DNA of 64,000 bases from Alphaproteobacteria bacterium (GTDB lineage: Bacteria > Myxococcota_A > UBA796 > GCA-2862545), in contig JACKET010000020.1 in NCBI GenBank assembly GCA_020632875.1, positions 62,001 through 126,000 on the forward strand, given 5' to 3'. Each line of letters starts with the position of its first letter. The stretch's first letter is position 1. The position numbers and the translations under genes were made by a program. The notes under the pieces were generated by a model. It was not told where the DNA came from. It was given only the letters and a program-made list of their open reading frames with translations, and did not search any database. Of the stretch, positions 33,474 to 43,438 are shown piece by piece.

Positions 33474-34206
33474 GGGATCGAGCTTCGAGCGTCCCAACGA
33501 GGCATCACGCAGATGACGCAGAAGGACGCAGATGACGCAGAAACCAGGCCGTCCCGGGTCGAGCGTCCTCCACTCCCCGGGCACCGTCGATGGGGATTGG
33601 ACCGCCGAGGACGCCAGGGTCCGCCCGTCACGTCAGGGCGCTCGTCGAACGTCTCGGTGTTCGGTCGACAGGGAAGGCCTCCCTGCGGACCGGAATCGGG
33701 ATTCACCAGAGCAGTCCGGGGTTTCGGGCTGCTCGGTGAGCGTGTTCGCCGACGCGGGTTCCAGGTGTCTCGAGGGCAGGTGTCGGATCGAAACCGAGCT
33801 CTCGGATAATCAGGCTGTTGACTGGTGTTTCGTCGGGCAAAGTTTTGCGAAGAACTCTTCCGGGCCAGAAGCACCTTGAAAGCTCGCATCTCGCAGGTTT
33901 CGGTTTCGATCTGACACCGGACGCGAGGTCGTGGCGGGTCCCGCGCACCAGGGCGCCGAAACGCCGGCCTGCTCTGGTGAGTCTCGAATCCGGTCCGCAA
34001 GCAGGCCCGCTCTGTCGACCCGAACGCCGCGACGTCCCTCACGACACCGGGACGCTACGGATGGACCTTGGCGTCGATGCAATCCTGTCGACGGCGCCCG
34101 GGGACGCGAAGACGCTCGACCCGCGGCGGCCTCGTTTCTGCGTCATCTGCGTCCTTCTGCGTCATCTGCGTGATGCCTCAGGCGCTCGAAGCTCGATCCC
34201 TTCCGA
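33474..34206. repeat. Large inverted-repeat element, copy C, with nested element
   Basis: This is the fullest copy of the family. The arms run from 33474 to about 33745 and from about 33950 to 34206. The outer 110 bp (the ATGACGCAG-rich end) is close to 90 percent complementary by eye. The inner 160 bp is lower but clear, including GTCGAC/GTCGAT blocks, GTTCGG(G)TCGACAG, CGGACCGGAAT and CACCAGAGCAG. At the centre lies a separate 140-bp element (33779-33918). The element fills the gap between the convergent guaB and acetoacetyl-CoA synthetase genes. No coding capacity is apparent. Confidence 0.85.
33779..33918. repeat. GGTGTC...GACACC element nested at the centre of copy C
   Basis: Terminal inverted repeats of 18-20 bp: GGTGTCGGATCGAAACCGA on the left, the complement of GGTGTCAGATCGAAACCGA on the right (one mismatch). 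The ends are clearly related to those of the element at 13854-14126, while the interior differs. No gene inside. It interrupts the axis of symmetry of copy C. Confidence 0.75.
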
Positions 34207-34269
34207 CGACACAGACCGCTGTGGCTCGCTGTGGTCGCTGTGCGAGACCTGGGGATCGGCAACGCGAAA

Positions 34270-36210
<1,941 letters not shown>

Positions 36211-36263
36211 TCGACCTCCAGTCACGGGGCTCGGGGCCGCCGATCGCTGCCCGCGAAACGCGA

Positions 36264-36297
36264 GAGCCCCGCGAGGTCGAGCGACCCCGCGAGGCTC
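36264..36297 (-). terminator. Terminator after rplC
   Basis: A 16-bp nearly perfect stem (GAGCCTCGCGGGGTCG ... CGACCTCGCGGGGCTC, with two wobble pairs). It lies 35-68 bp past the rplC stop on the minus strand. The following sequence (TCGCGTTTCGC) has only a short T-run. Confidence 0.6.
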
Positions 36298-36331
36298 ACG
36301 GTTGTAACCCACGCCGCAGAGGGCGGTGGGA

Positions 36332-36991
36332 TCAGGCCTTCACGGCCTGGCGAACGGCGATGTAGGCGCCGTTCGGGCCCGGCACGCCGCCCTTGACGAA
36401 GAGCAGGTTGCGCTCGGCATCCATGCGGACGATCTGCAGGTTCTGGATGGTCTTCTGCTCGTTGCCCATCTGGCCGGACATCTTCTTGCCGGAGAGGACC
36501 ATGCCCGGGGTGAGGCGCGTACCGATCGAGCCGCCGTGGCGGAAGAACTCGTGGGTACCGTGCGACCGGATGAAGCCCTTCATGTTCCAGCGCTTCATGA
36601 CGCCGGCGTAGCCCTTGCCCTTGGAGATGCCGGTGACATCGATGCGGGCGCCGGACTCGAAGATGTCGGCGGCGGTGATGGTCTGGCCGACCTCGTAGGA
36701 CGACGCGTCGGCCTTCGAGAGACGCAGCTCGCGGACGAAGCGCGGCGGCTTCTCGGCGTTGCCGGACTTGGCGAGGTGGCCGAGCTCGGCCTTGGTGAGG
36801 CGCGACGGCTTGGCGCTGTCGAATCCGAGCTGGACGGCGTTGTAGCCATCCTTGCCCTCGTCGGTCTTGACCTGGAGCACCGTGTTGGGCCCGACCTCGA
36901 GCACGGTGACGCCGTGGATGGTGCCATCCTCTTCGAAGATCTGGGTCATGCCCAGCTTGCGGGCGAGCAGGCCCTTCGACTCGTTTGCCAT
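36332..36991 (-). CDS. rplC: 50S ribosomal protein L3, located away from the S10 operon
   Basis: A 219-aa L3. Seen: GLLARKLGMTQIFEEDG at the N-terminus, DVTGISKGKGYAGVMKRW, the extended loop with SHGTHEFFRHGGSIG, KKMSGQMGNE and RNLLFVKGGVPGPNGAYIAV. L3 binds 23S rRNA and shapes the peptidyl-transferase centre. Normally rplC sits between rpsJ and rplD; here no other ribosomal gene is adjacent. The upstream neighbour is an outer-membrane protein gene and the downstream one a CoA ligase. GGAGGAAG lies before the ATG. The 95-bp leader carries palindromic stretches. Either an orphan copy or a relocated single gene. Confidence 0.93.
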   Translation of the reverse strand: MANESKGLLARKLGMTQIFEEDGTIHGVTVLEVGPNTVLQVKTDEGKDGYNAVQLGFDSAKPSRLTKAELGHLAKSGNAEKPPRFVRELRLSKADASSYEVGQTITAADIFESGARIDVTGISKGKGYAGVMKRWNMKGFIRSHGTHEFFRHGGSIGTRLTPGMVLSGKKMSGQMGNEQKTIQNLQIVRMDAERNLLFVKGGVPGPNGAYIAVRQAVKA

Positions 36992-37038
36992 GTCTTCCTC
37001 CGCATAGGACGACGTCAGCAGGACGCCGTCGTACGTGA

Positions 37039-37063
37039 CCCCACCGGCTAACCGGTCGGGTGG
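37039..37063 (-). other. Hairpin between the CglE-like gene and rplC
   Basis: CCCACCcgACCGG-TTAG-CCGGTggGG-type stem-loop, 24-48 bp after the stop of the upstream gene and 48 bp before the rplC start. No T-tract. It could be a weak terminator or part of an L3 autoregulatory leader. A second palindromic stretch (ACGACG ... CGTCGT) lies closer to the start. Confidence 0.4.
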
Positions 37064-37086
37064 GTGCTGTCGCGCCGGACGGCGGA

Positions 37087-37803
37087 CTAGAACGTGTACT
37101 TGAGGTACCCGGTCGCGTCGACGCCCATGTCGAGGCCCAGGTACATCGTGAACACCGCGTCGAGCCCGAAGCTGAAGTGGGAGAGCTTGGTGTAGTACTC
37201 GAGCGTGGGGCCCGCGATCACGACCGGCAGCGGCGTGTTGTGGATCGTGGGCTGCTGGCCGCCCCACGTATCGGTGACGACGACGTCGAGGTATTCCTGC
37301 GGCAGCATCAGCAGCGGGACGTACGCGACGCCGCCGCCGGCCTTGAGCCCCACACCGAGGCGGCGCGTGACGTAGGTGGAGTACTCGAACGCGACGCCGC
37401 CCGTGAAGGTGTGGATGTCGCCCTGGATGAGCTTGGACGGGGGCGCACCGACCTGCTGGAAGTACTTGGCGCCGTTGTTCAGGCTCTGGTGGAAGAACAG
37501 CTCCCACGCGGCGGAGCTCTTCTCTTTGTCGATGAAGTCCTGGCCGAGCGAGAGCGCGATGCTGGTGCCGGGCTCGAGCAGGCCCGAGCCGCCGCGCTGG
37601 CCGAAGAAGACCAGGGAGCCGGCGTTGGCCTTGACGTAGAACCCGCGGACGACTTCGCGCACCTGACCGCCCTTGCGGGCCGAGCTCTTCGCGTCGCTCT
37701 TCGTCGGCTTGCCGCTGTCGATGTCGTCGACCTGGTCGTCGGCGTGCGCCGGCATGGACACGGCGGAGACAGCGAGGAGCGCAGCGAGGGCGATGGACTT
37801 CAT
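37087..37803 (-). CDS. CglE/GltH-like outer-membrane protein
   Basis: A 238-aa protein with a Sec signal (MKSIALAALLAVSAVSMPAHA), a short charged linker (DDQVDDIDSGKPTKSDAKSSARKGGQ) and then alternating beta-strand pattern ending in YLKYTF, as in outer-membrane barrels. Size and position after gltG suggest the gliding-motility outer-membrane protein CglE/GltH of Myxococcus; this is from memory of the family, not a computed match. The start is taken at 37803 to place the signal first. A degenerate copy of the glt direct repeat lies 44-60 bp upstream, along with a possible -10 TACTAG. Confidence 0.6.
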   Translation of the reverse strand: MKSIALAALLAVSAVSMPAHADDQVDDIDSGKPTKSDAKSSARKGGQVREVVRGFYVKANAGSLVFFGQRGGSGLLEPGTSIALSLGQDFIDKEKSSAAWELFFHQSLNNGAKYFQQVGAPPSKLIQGDIHTFTGGVAFEYSTYVTRRLGVGLKAGGGVAYVPLLMLPQEYLDVVVTDTWGGQQPTIHNTPLPVVIAGPTLEYYTKLSHFSFGLDAVFTMYLGLDMGVDATGYLKYTF

Positions 37804-37846
37804 CGAACACACCTGTGGCGAGGTTCAGCGCCCCCTAGTACCGCGT

Positions 37847-37863
37847 TCGTCGCGTCCCTGACA
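37847..37863 (-). promoter_or_regulatory. Degenerate TGACRA-N5-TGACRA repeat upstream of the CglE-like gene
   Basis: On the minus strand this reads TGTCAG-GGACG-CGACGA, aligned to the better copies upstream of gltA, gltF and the gltG paralogue, with one change in each half. TACTAG follows seven bases later. Confidence 0.35.
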
Positions 37864-37890
37864 CCCGCTTTACAAGCCTTTGGCCTTCGC

Positions 37891-38601
37891 CTACGGGGCG
37901 AACACCATCGGGTAGCCGACGTCGGTGTTTCGTCCGGACGAATCGGACGGGAACCGGATGCGCTGGATCTCGCCCACCACGCACTGCTCGACGGTGAAGT
38001 TGTTGAGCGTGGAGGAATCGGTCCAGGCGGACGTGACGCTGCCCTGGCCGTCGATCAGGAAGCGCACCTGCACCCGGCCGGAGTCGAGCGAGGGGTCGGT
38101 GGCCCGGCCCTGATCGAAGCACTGGCGGATCTGGGGAGAACGGCGGCGAACGGCGTCGCGCACCTGATGGGAGTCGAGGGCGCCGGAGACGCTCGGCCGC
38201 TCGACGTTCGTGGGGTCTTGCGGATCGAAGCCGGTGTCGAGCGGGATGCCGACGGGGATGGGCTCGATGGCGTGTCGCGGCACGGGAGGCGCGGCCCCGG
38301 CGCCGGTTCCGATGCCCCGCCGCGCGGCCCAGTCGGTGACGACGCGGGTGGGCGCGCCTTCGGCCGCGGGGAACGACAGGGTGCCGAACAACCGCGTGAG
38401 GCAGGCCTGCCCGGCCCCCACCGCGCGGACCACGGCGACCGACCCCGTGGCGTCGATGTCGAAGGTGATCGAGGCGGCATCCGTGCCGTTGCACGCGAGC
38501 ACACGGTCGGCGAGCGCCGCGATCGGCGGCTCGAGGTCTTCGGCCGTGCGGGGCCCCTCGACGACGCGGGTGCCCGCGAATGCTGAGAGGACGAGGATCA
38601 C
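37891..38601 (-). CDS. AgmX/PglI C-terminal domain protein 1
   Basis: A 236-aa protein with a short hydrophobic N-terminus (VILVLSAFAGTRVV), probably a signal. Two TonB-like parts follow. The C-terminal one (QIRQCFDQGRATDPSL, RVQVRFLIDGQGSVTSAWTDSS, VEQCVVGEIQRIRFPS, DVGYPMVFAP) is the AgmX/PglI domain with its conserved Cys pair. The first half (LACNGTDAASITFDIDATGSV...ACLTRLFGTLSFP) looks like a degenerate copy. The start is GTG 38601, overlapping the stop of the next upstream gene (GTGA). It probably works in the periplasm as part of the Glt envelope complex; the exact role is unknown. Confidence 0.7.
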   Translation of the reverse strand: MILVLSAFAGTRVVEGPRTAEDLEPPIAALADRVLACNGTDAASITFDIDATGSVAVVRAVGAGQACLTRLFGTLSFPAAEGAPTRVVTDWAARRGIGTGAGAAPPVPRHAIEPIPVGIPLDTGFDPQDPTNVERPSVSGALDSHQVRDAVRRRSPQIRQCFDQGRATDPSLDSGRVQVRFLIDGQGSVTSAWTDSSTLNNFTVEQCVVGEIQRIRFPSDSSGRNTDVGYPMVFAP

Positions 38602-39260
38602 GGGAACCGGAAGGGCTTGGCGATGAGCACGGGCTTCTCGTCGGACGGCTTGTCGAACCGGATGCTGCGGAACTTGGTCGCGACGCACTCGGCGACGCGG
38701 TCGCTCGGCATGGCGAGGTTCTGGATCTGCGCATCCTGCACGGAGCCCATCGCGTCGACGGTGACCCAGAGGTCGAACGTGCCGGCGAGATCCTGGTCGC
38801 GGGGCTTCTCTTTGTCGTAGCAGTACCGGAAGTGGTTCTCGAAGCGGCTGATCACGGTCTCGACGTGCTCGGACGTGAGCCCCCCGCGGACCTCGAACAC
38901 CCCGGGACGCGGCGTCTCGTCGGGCACGTCGGTGGTGAGCGTGGAGAGCGAGACGGTCCACCGGAACACGCTCTTGCCCTCGGACTCGTCGCGCTTCGGC
39001 GTGCGCATCCGCATGCTCTCGCTGACGAGGCACTGCGTGACGGCGGGATCGGGGTTGTCGTTCGTGCGGAACTGCGCGTTGGACACGAGGCCGTCGGGCT
39101 CGACGGTGACCACGAGCAGGACCTCGGAGTCCTTGCCCGCGAAGCACTTCGACAACGCGGGCTTGAACGCGGCCGCCGCCACCCAGAGATCCCGCGGGGG
39201 TCGCGCCCCCTCCACCGTCTCGACCGGATTCGCGAGGGCCGCCGCCATCCACCACAACAT
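38598..39260 (-). CDS. AgmX/PglI C-terminal domain protein 2
   Basis: A 220-aa protein with a short signal-like N-terminus (MLWWMAAALANPVETVEG) and again two TonB-like halves. The first is ALSKCFAGKDSEVLLVVTVEPDGLVSNAQF. The second is FRYCYDKEKPRDQDLAGTFDLWVTVDAMGSVQDAQIQ...ECVATKFRSIRFD, with the Cys pair of AgmX/PglI domains. GGAGTGGAAG precedes the ATG at 39260; the longer frame is not preferred because it runs back through the terminator of gltG. Coupled to AgmX-domain protein 1. The two genes look like an old duplication. Confidence 0.72.
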   Translation of the reverse strand: MLWWMAAALANPVETVEGARPPRDLWVAAAAFKPALSKCFAGKDSEVLLVVTVEPDGLVSNAQFRTNDNPDPAVTQCLVSESMRMRTPKRDESEGKSVFRWTVSLSTLTTDVPDETPRPGVFEVRGGLTSEHVETVISRFENHFRYCYDKEKPRDQDLAGTFDLWVTVDAMGSVQDAQIQNLAMPSDRVAECVATKFRSIRFDKPSDEKPVLIAKPFRFP

Positions 39261-39311
39261 CGCTTCCACTCCTACCTCGGCACAACCGACGACAGGGGAG
39301 GGGCATTCCCC

Positions 39312-39345
39312 GAAAACGAGAAAGGCCCGCACCGGAGTGCGAGCC
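39312..39345 (-). terminator. Rho-independent terminator after gltG
   Basis: GC hairpin GGCTCGCAC-TCCG-GTGCGGGCC on the minus strand (39345-39324), followed at once by TTTCTCGTTTTC. It separates gltG from the two small AgmX-domain genes. Confidence 0.75.
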
Positions 39346-39391
39346 TAGCACGGGGACCCTCGGTGGAGGGCGCCCCGAGATTCCCTTCGGA

Positions 39392-41389
39392 TCAGCCCGG
39401 GCTGAAGATGAAGGGGTAGGAGACGATGACGATGCCGCCGCCCTTGGGCTCGGGGAACTGCATCCGCATGAACCGACCGACGATGCACTGCTCGACGGCG
39501 CTGTTGTTCATGGTCGAGGTCTTCTTGCTGGCGCTGGAGACCGTGCCATCCTTCGCGATGACGAACTTGATGACGATCTTGCCGCCCAGGTTCGGCTGCT
39601 TGGTGAGCTCGCGCTGGTAGCAGTACCGGATCTGGTTCATGTGGCGCTTGATGACGGCGTCGATGAGCGAGCGGTCGAGCGCACCGAGGATGATGGGGTC
39701 GCCACCGACGGTGCCGATGCCGCCTTCGCCCTTGGCGCCGAAGTTGCCGGAGCCCGAGCCGTACCCGGACTTGCCGGAGCCGATGCCCTTGGTGCCGAGG
39801 CCGCCGAGGCCTTCCGCCGTGCCGCCGCCGCCGAGGCCGGAGCCGCGGGAGCCGAGGCCGCCGGACCCGATCTGGGTGCCCTTGGCGCCGATGAGGCCGC
39901 CGACGCCGCCGGTGAGCGAGCTGTCGAGCGCGGAGGAGCCGAACACGCCATCCATGCCGCCGTCGTCGGCGAGCGCCCCGAGGAGGCCCGCGTTCTCGGC
40001 GATCTGGCGATCCTGCTGCGCCTTCTGGATGTCGACCTTGTTGCCCTTGGCCTTCTCCATCTTGGCGTCTTTCTTGCCGACCTTGCCCTCTTCGCGCTTC
40101 GCCTTGGCGCCTTCACCGGCATCCGGGTTGGCGTCGGGCTTCTTGCTCTTCTTGTCTTCTTCGGGCTCGGGCTTGTCGATGTTCATCTCGACGAACCGAT
40201 CCGGGATCTCGTTGATCCCCATGCTCGGACGCGGCGGGATGAAGTACATGACCAGGCCGAACATCAGGCCGAGGAAGCCGATGAACGAGAAGATCGCGAT
40301 GAACGGGTAGTCGGGATCCTCGGAGGACCGGTTCAGGATGCGGCTGCCCGCCTTCACCTTGTGGGCGAAGTAGGTGACGCCGTTCACGTCGACCATCAGG
40401 CGGACGTCGTCGGTGACCGGGATCTCGTACTCGGTGCCCTGCTTCTTCGCGCGGCCGGCTTCGACGAGCTGGGCGAAGGAGTAGCGCTTGTCTTCGATGT
40501 CGACGAAGCCATCCCAGGTCTCGGGGACGTGGGCGACGTACTTCTCTTCGTCGAACGTGAAGAGGTCGTGGTCGCGCCCGCCGGGCAGGTCTTCTTCGGG
40601 CGAGTAGAACTCGTTGCGCCAGGTGCTGTGCACCTCGGACCACATCGGCGGCGTGTACGGCAGCACCATGTTCAGCGGCGCGGGGATCCACCCCATGTCG
40701 ACGCCGAGGAAGTGCCAGCGCCAGCCGATGCTGGAGCCGATCGTGACCTTCTGGCCGAGGTGGCTGAAGTGCCGGCTGTCGAGGAGCGTGTCGCCCCACA
40801 GCTGGTTGACCTCGAGGACCTTCGGGCGGTTCACGTTCACGCCGATGTTGTGCGTGGCCGTGCCGGCACGCATCACGAAGGACATGCCGTCTTCGATGAT
40901 GACGTCGTCTTCGAAGGGGATGTCGCCCTCTTCGGTCATCTCGACGGGCAGGTCGCCGTCGGCGGTCTCGACCGTGACCCGCTGCTGCTGACGCGGCTGC
41001 TGGATCGGCGTGGGCGCGGGCCCGCCGGCATCCGTGGGGTCGTCGGCCGGGAAGTCGGTGGGGACTTCGGAGGCGGGCATGCCGGCACCCGCGAGGTAGA
41101 CGCGGAAGCGGAGCATGCCGATGAAGAACTCGTCACCGCGGCCGAGGTTCGCGTTCGGGACGCGCTGGCCGTTGTGGATGGTGCCCTGCTCGCTGCCGAG
41201 GTCGAGCAGCATGATGCTGCCGTCGTTCTCGACGTTGATGACGCAGTGCAGGTCGGAGATGCTGCCATCGTCGACGCGCAGCAGGGCTGCCTCGCCGCGA
41301 CCGATGGTCACGCTCTCTTCGGTGAACCGCTGCTGACCGAGCAGGTCGGCGCCGCGGTAGACCTCGAAGACCAGGTTTGAAGAACTCAT
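39392..41389 (-). CDS. gltG: Gliding-complex protein GltG (PglI type): FHA domain, membrane segment, AgmX C-terminus
   Basis: A 665-aa protein. The cytoplasmic FHA domain spans residues 1-95 (VTIGRGEAALLRVDD, SISDLHCVI, GTIHNGQRV). A region of about 160-350 is shared with the paralogue at 41905 (GWRWHFLGVDMGWIPAPL). The membrane segment is near residue 310-335 (FIAIFSFIGFLGLMFGLVMYF). A Lys/Glu linker and Gly-rich region follow, then the AgmX/PglI domain (LIDAVIKRHMNQIRYCYQRE, GGKIVIKFVIAKDG, VEQCIVGRFMRMQFPEP) ending in SYPFIFSPG. In Myxococcus, GltG links the inner-membrane motor to periplasmic partners; the FHA domain should bind a phosphothreonine protein. Start at 41389 gives MSSSNLVFEVY. 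The gene follows gltF after 77 bp. Confidence 0.82.
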   Translation of the reverse strand: MSSSNLVFEVYRGADLLGQQRFTEESVTIGRGEAALLRVDDGSISDLHCVINVENDGSIMLLDLGSEQGTIHNGQRVPNANLGRGDEFFIGMLRFRVYLAGAGMPASEVPTDFPADDPTDAGGPAPTPIQQPRQQQRVTVETADGDLPVEMTEEGDIPFEDDVIIEDGMSFVMRAGTATHNIGVNVNRPKVLEVNQLWGDTLLDSRHFSHLGQKVTIGSSIGWRWHFLGVDMGWIPAPLNMVLPYTPPMWSEVHSTWRNEFYSPEEDLPGGRDHDLFTFDEEKYVAHVPETWDGFVDIEDKRYSFAQLVEAGRAKKQGTEYEIPVTDDVRLMVDVNGVTYFAHKVKAGSRILNRSSEDPDYPFIAIFSFIGFLGLMFGLVMYFIPPRPSMGINEIPDRFVEMNIDKPEPEEDKKSKKPDANPDAGEGAKAKREEGKVGKKDAKMEKAKGNKVDIQKAQQDRQIAENAGLLGALADDGGMDGVFGSSALDSSLTGGVGGLIGAKGTQIGSGGLGSRGSGLGGGGTAEGLGGLGTKGIGSGKSGYGSGSGNFGAKGEGGIGTVGGDPIILGALDRSLIDAVIKRHMNQIRYCYQRELTKQPNLGGKIVIKFVIAKDGTVSSASKKTSTMNNSAVEQCIVGRFMRMQFPEPKGGGIVIVSYPFIFSPG

Positions 41390-41466
41390 GGTGGGTATCC
41401 TCGTGCCCGTTCGCATCGCGTCGCGGGCACCGGCGACTGCCGGAGGGAGTGGGGCTCGGACGGGCC

Positions 41467-41745
41467 TTACTTGACTTCGTCCACGGACTGCTTCATCTCG
41501 GTGTCGAAGCTCTCACGGAGCTTGATCAACGGGTTGAAGTCCGCCTTGCGCCGGTCGAGGAGGAGCTGACCCTGCGGCTTCACCAGCTCACCGGTCACGT
41601 CCACGCCTTCGAAGTCGATCTCGGTGCGCTCCTTGTACTTGATCTCCCGGTTCGAATCGCCGAGGTCTTCATCCTGGGCGAAAGCAGGGGTCGCAAGCGC
41701 GGGAAGCGCGGCGAGTGCAACGAAGATTCGCAGGGTGCGGTGCAT
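41467..41745 (-). CDS. gltF: Small periplasmic gliding protein, GltF/CglF type
   Basis: A 92-aa exported protein with a signal peptide (MHRTLRIFVALAALPALATPAFA) and a short mature part rich in charge (DFEGVDVTGELVKPQG, LLLDRRKADFNPLIKL). Size, composition and its place directly before gltG match CglF/GltF of Myxococcus, which helps assemble the Glt complex. There is no catalytic motif. GGAGG precedes the ATG. A copy of the glt direct repeat lies about 150 bp upstream, overlapping the stop codon of the preceding gene, so gltF-gltG may form a transcription unit. Confidence 0.6.
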   Translation of the reverse strand: MHRTLRIFVALAALPALATPAFAQDEDLGDSNREIKYKERTEIDFEGVDVTGELVKPQGQLLLDRRKADFNPLIKLRESFDTEMKQSVDEVK

Positions 41746-41890
41746 CGGTTTCCTCCGCAGCGGCTGGGATTCCAGCCGGATTCCTCATGGGGCTATAGTG
41801 CTTCGGCGGGCTCGTCGGGACAACCGCGAGGCGGTCATCATCCCGTCAATCCATTCGGACACGGTCTGTCGGGGGCCGGTTCCCCGGGTT

Positions 41891-41907
41891 TCGTCAACTC
41901 CCTGTCA
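41891..41907 (-). promoter_or_regulatory. TGACRA-N5-TGACRA direct repeat upstream of gltF
   Basis: On the minus strand TGACAG-GGAGT-TGACGA, 146-162 bp before the gltF start. It overlaps the stop codon of the gltG paralogue. The same 11-bp periodic repeat precedes gltA and the paralogue itself. Confidence 0.55.
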
Positions 41908-43194
41908 GCCCGGCGAGAAGAGGAACGGGTAGGACACGATCGCGATGCCGCCACCGCGGGGTTCCGCGAATTGCAGGCGTCGGATGCGGTCGGTCACGCA
42001 CTGGTCGACTTCGGCGTTGCCGAGCGTCGAGGACTTCACGGACGCGGACGAGACCGCGCCGTTCTTCGCAATCGTGAACTTGACGACCAGCTTCCCCCCG
42101 AGTCCCGGATTGCGCTGGAGCTGGCGCTGGTAGCAGTACCGGATCTGGTTGAGGTGCCGCTTGATGACCTCATCGATGAGGCGCGGCTCGAGCCCGCCGA
42201 TGATCATCGGCTCCTGGCCGATGGCGATGGGCTGTCCGCCCGGCTTTCCGGTGAGCGGGCCGCCGGGGCCGTAGCCGTACTGGCGATCGCCGATGCCGTC
42301 GCCGCCGGGGTAGTCGAAGCCCTCGGCGTCACCGCCACCGCCGCCGAGGCTGTCGCCGCGGCCGTTCAGGCCGCCCATCGCCGGGCCGTGACCGCTCGCC
42401 ACCGCGAGACCGTCCGTGAGCGCGGCCAGATCGGAGAAATCGCCGCTGGACCAGCCGCCGTTCAGCGCGCTCATGATGCCGGCCTCGGCCACGACGGCGT
42501 TGTCGCGCTCGGCTTTCGTGCCGGACCGCACGGGCTCCGACGAACGCGGGGACTTCGGGCCCGACGGACCGCCGCCCTCCGCGACCTTCTGCACGGGCTT
42601 CGGCTTCTCGGCGGGGGGCGCGGCGATCACCATCTGGGTGATGCGGTCGGGGACCTCGACGAGCGAGACGCTCGCCGGAGCCGGCGCGAAGTACACACCG
42701 AGCCCGAAAAGCAGGCCGGTGGCCGCCATCATCGCGAAGCTCGCCAGGAAGGGCGGCTCCGGCGCGGGGGCGGTGCGGGCCGGTGCGGTGGGCGCCTCGA
42801 CCAGCGTGGCCCGGAACGCCACGTCGCCCTTGCGCAGGGTCACGGTGCCGCTGACCGGCACCTCTCCCCTGACCGGGGCTCCGTCCTGCTCGACGGTCCA
42901 GCCGGTGGGGGCGCCGACCGTCCAGCCCTGCGCACCCTGGAGGAACAGCGTCTGCACCCCGTCGTCGTCGGGCACCTGGAAGTGCGCGGTCTCGACGGGC
43001 TCGCACTCCGACCAGATGGGCGGCAGCCAGGGGAGCACGTGCCGCAGCGCCGACGGGACGGTGCCCATGTCCACGCCGAGGAACCGCCAGCGCCACGCGA
43101 CGTTGGAGCCGGCGTCCACCTCGCCCGAGCGGAAGTGGCGGGTGTCGAGGTGCGTGTCACAGAAGGACTGCTGGACTTCGAGGGCGGTGCGCAT
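41905..43194 (-). CDS. GltG paralogue without FHA domain (AgmX/PglI C-terminal domain)
   Basis: A 429-aa protein homologous to the central and C-terminal parts of GltG. It shares an N-terminal soluble region (RTALEVQQSF, HLDTRHF, WRWRFLGVDMGTVPSALRHV), a membrane segment near residues 170-190 (FLASFAMMAATGLLFGLGVYF) and a Pro/Gly-rich linker. The AgmX/PglI domain follows (LIDEVIKRHLNQIRYCYQRQ, GGKLVVKFTIAKNG, VDQCVTDRIRRLQF), ending SYPFLFSPG. The FHA domain is missing, so the N-terminal half starts where GltG's second region does. Tandem placement with gltF and gltG suggests duplication inside the cluster. A good direct repeat lies 118-134 bp upstream. Confidence 0.8.
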   Translation of the reverse strand: MRTALEVQQSFCDTHLDTRHFRSGEVDAGSNVAWRWRFLGVDMGTVPSALRHVLPWLPPIWSECEPVETAHFQVPDDDGVQTLFLQGAQGWTVGAPTGWTVEQDGAPVRGEVPVSGTVTLRKGDVAFRATLVEAPTAPARTAPAPEPPFLASFAMMAATGLLFGLGVYFAPAPASVSLVEVPDRITQMVIAAPPAEKPKPVQKVAEGGGPSGPKSPRSSEPVRSGTKAERDNAVVAEAGIMSALNGGWSSGDFSDLAALTDGLAVASGHGPAMGGLNGRGDSLGGGGGDAEGFDYPGGDGIGDRQYGYGPGGPLTGKPGGQPIAIGQEPMIIGGLEPRLIDEVIKRHLNQIRYCYQRQLQRNPGLGGKLVVKFTIAKNGAVSSASVKSSTLGNAEVDQCVTDRIRRLQFAEPRGGGIAIVSYPFLFSPG

Positions 43195-43311
43195 GGTGTC
43201 TCCAGGCGGACCGTGGCGCGCGGGCGCACCACGGGTGTGCGGGCGAACCGTCCGATGTGGACGGGCTCCCCGCGGGTTCTGGAGGGTATGACCGCGCGGT
43301 TCGGGGGCGGT

Positions 43312-43328
43312 TCGTCAACCGGTCGTCA
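43312..43328 (-). promoter_or_regulatory. TGACRA-N5-TGACRA direct repeat upstream of the gltG paralogue
   Basis: On the minus strand a perfect repeat, TGACGA-CCGGT-TGACGA. It lies 118-134 bp before the start at 43194. Confidence 0.55.
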
Positions 43329-43350
43329 GGGGAACGCCAACGGGTTGTGA

Positions 43351-43427
<77 letters not shown>

Positions 43428-43438
43428 AGAAGCACGAA

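Noticed and set aside
33474..34206. A transposase or other gene inside element C
   Set aside because: Open frames are short, mirror each other through the inverted arms and show no transposase or endonuclease motif.
41646..41660. tRNA T-loop-like GGTTCGAATC
   Set aside because: It is inside the gltF coding region and no cloverleaf can be drawn around it.
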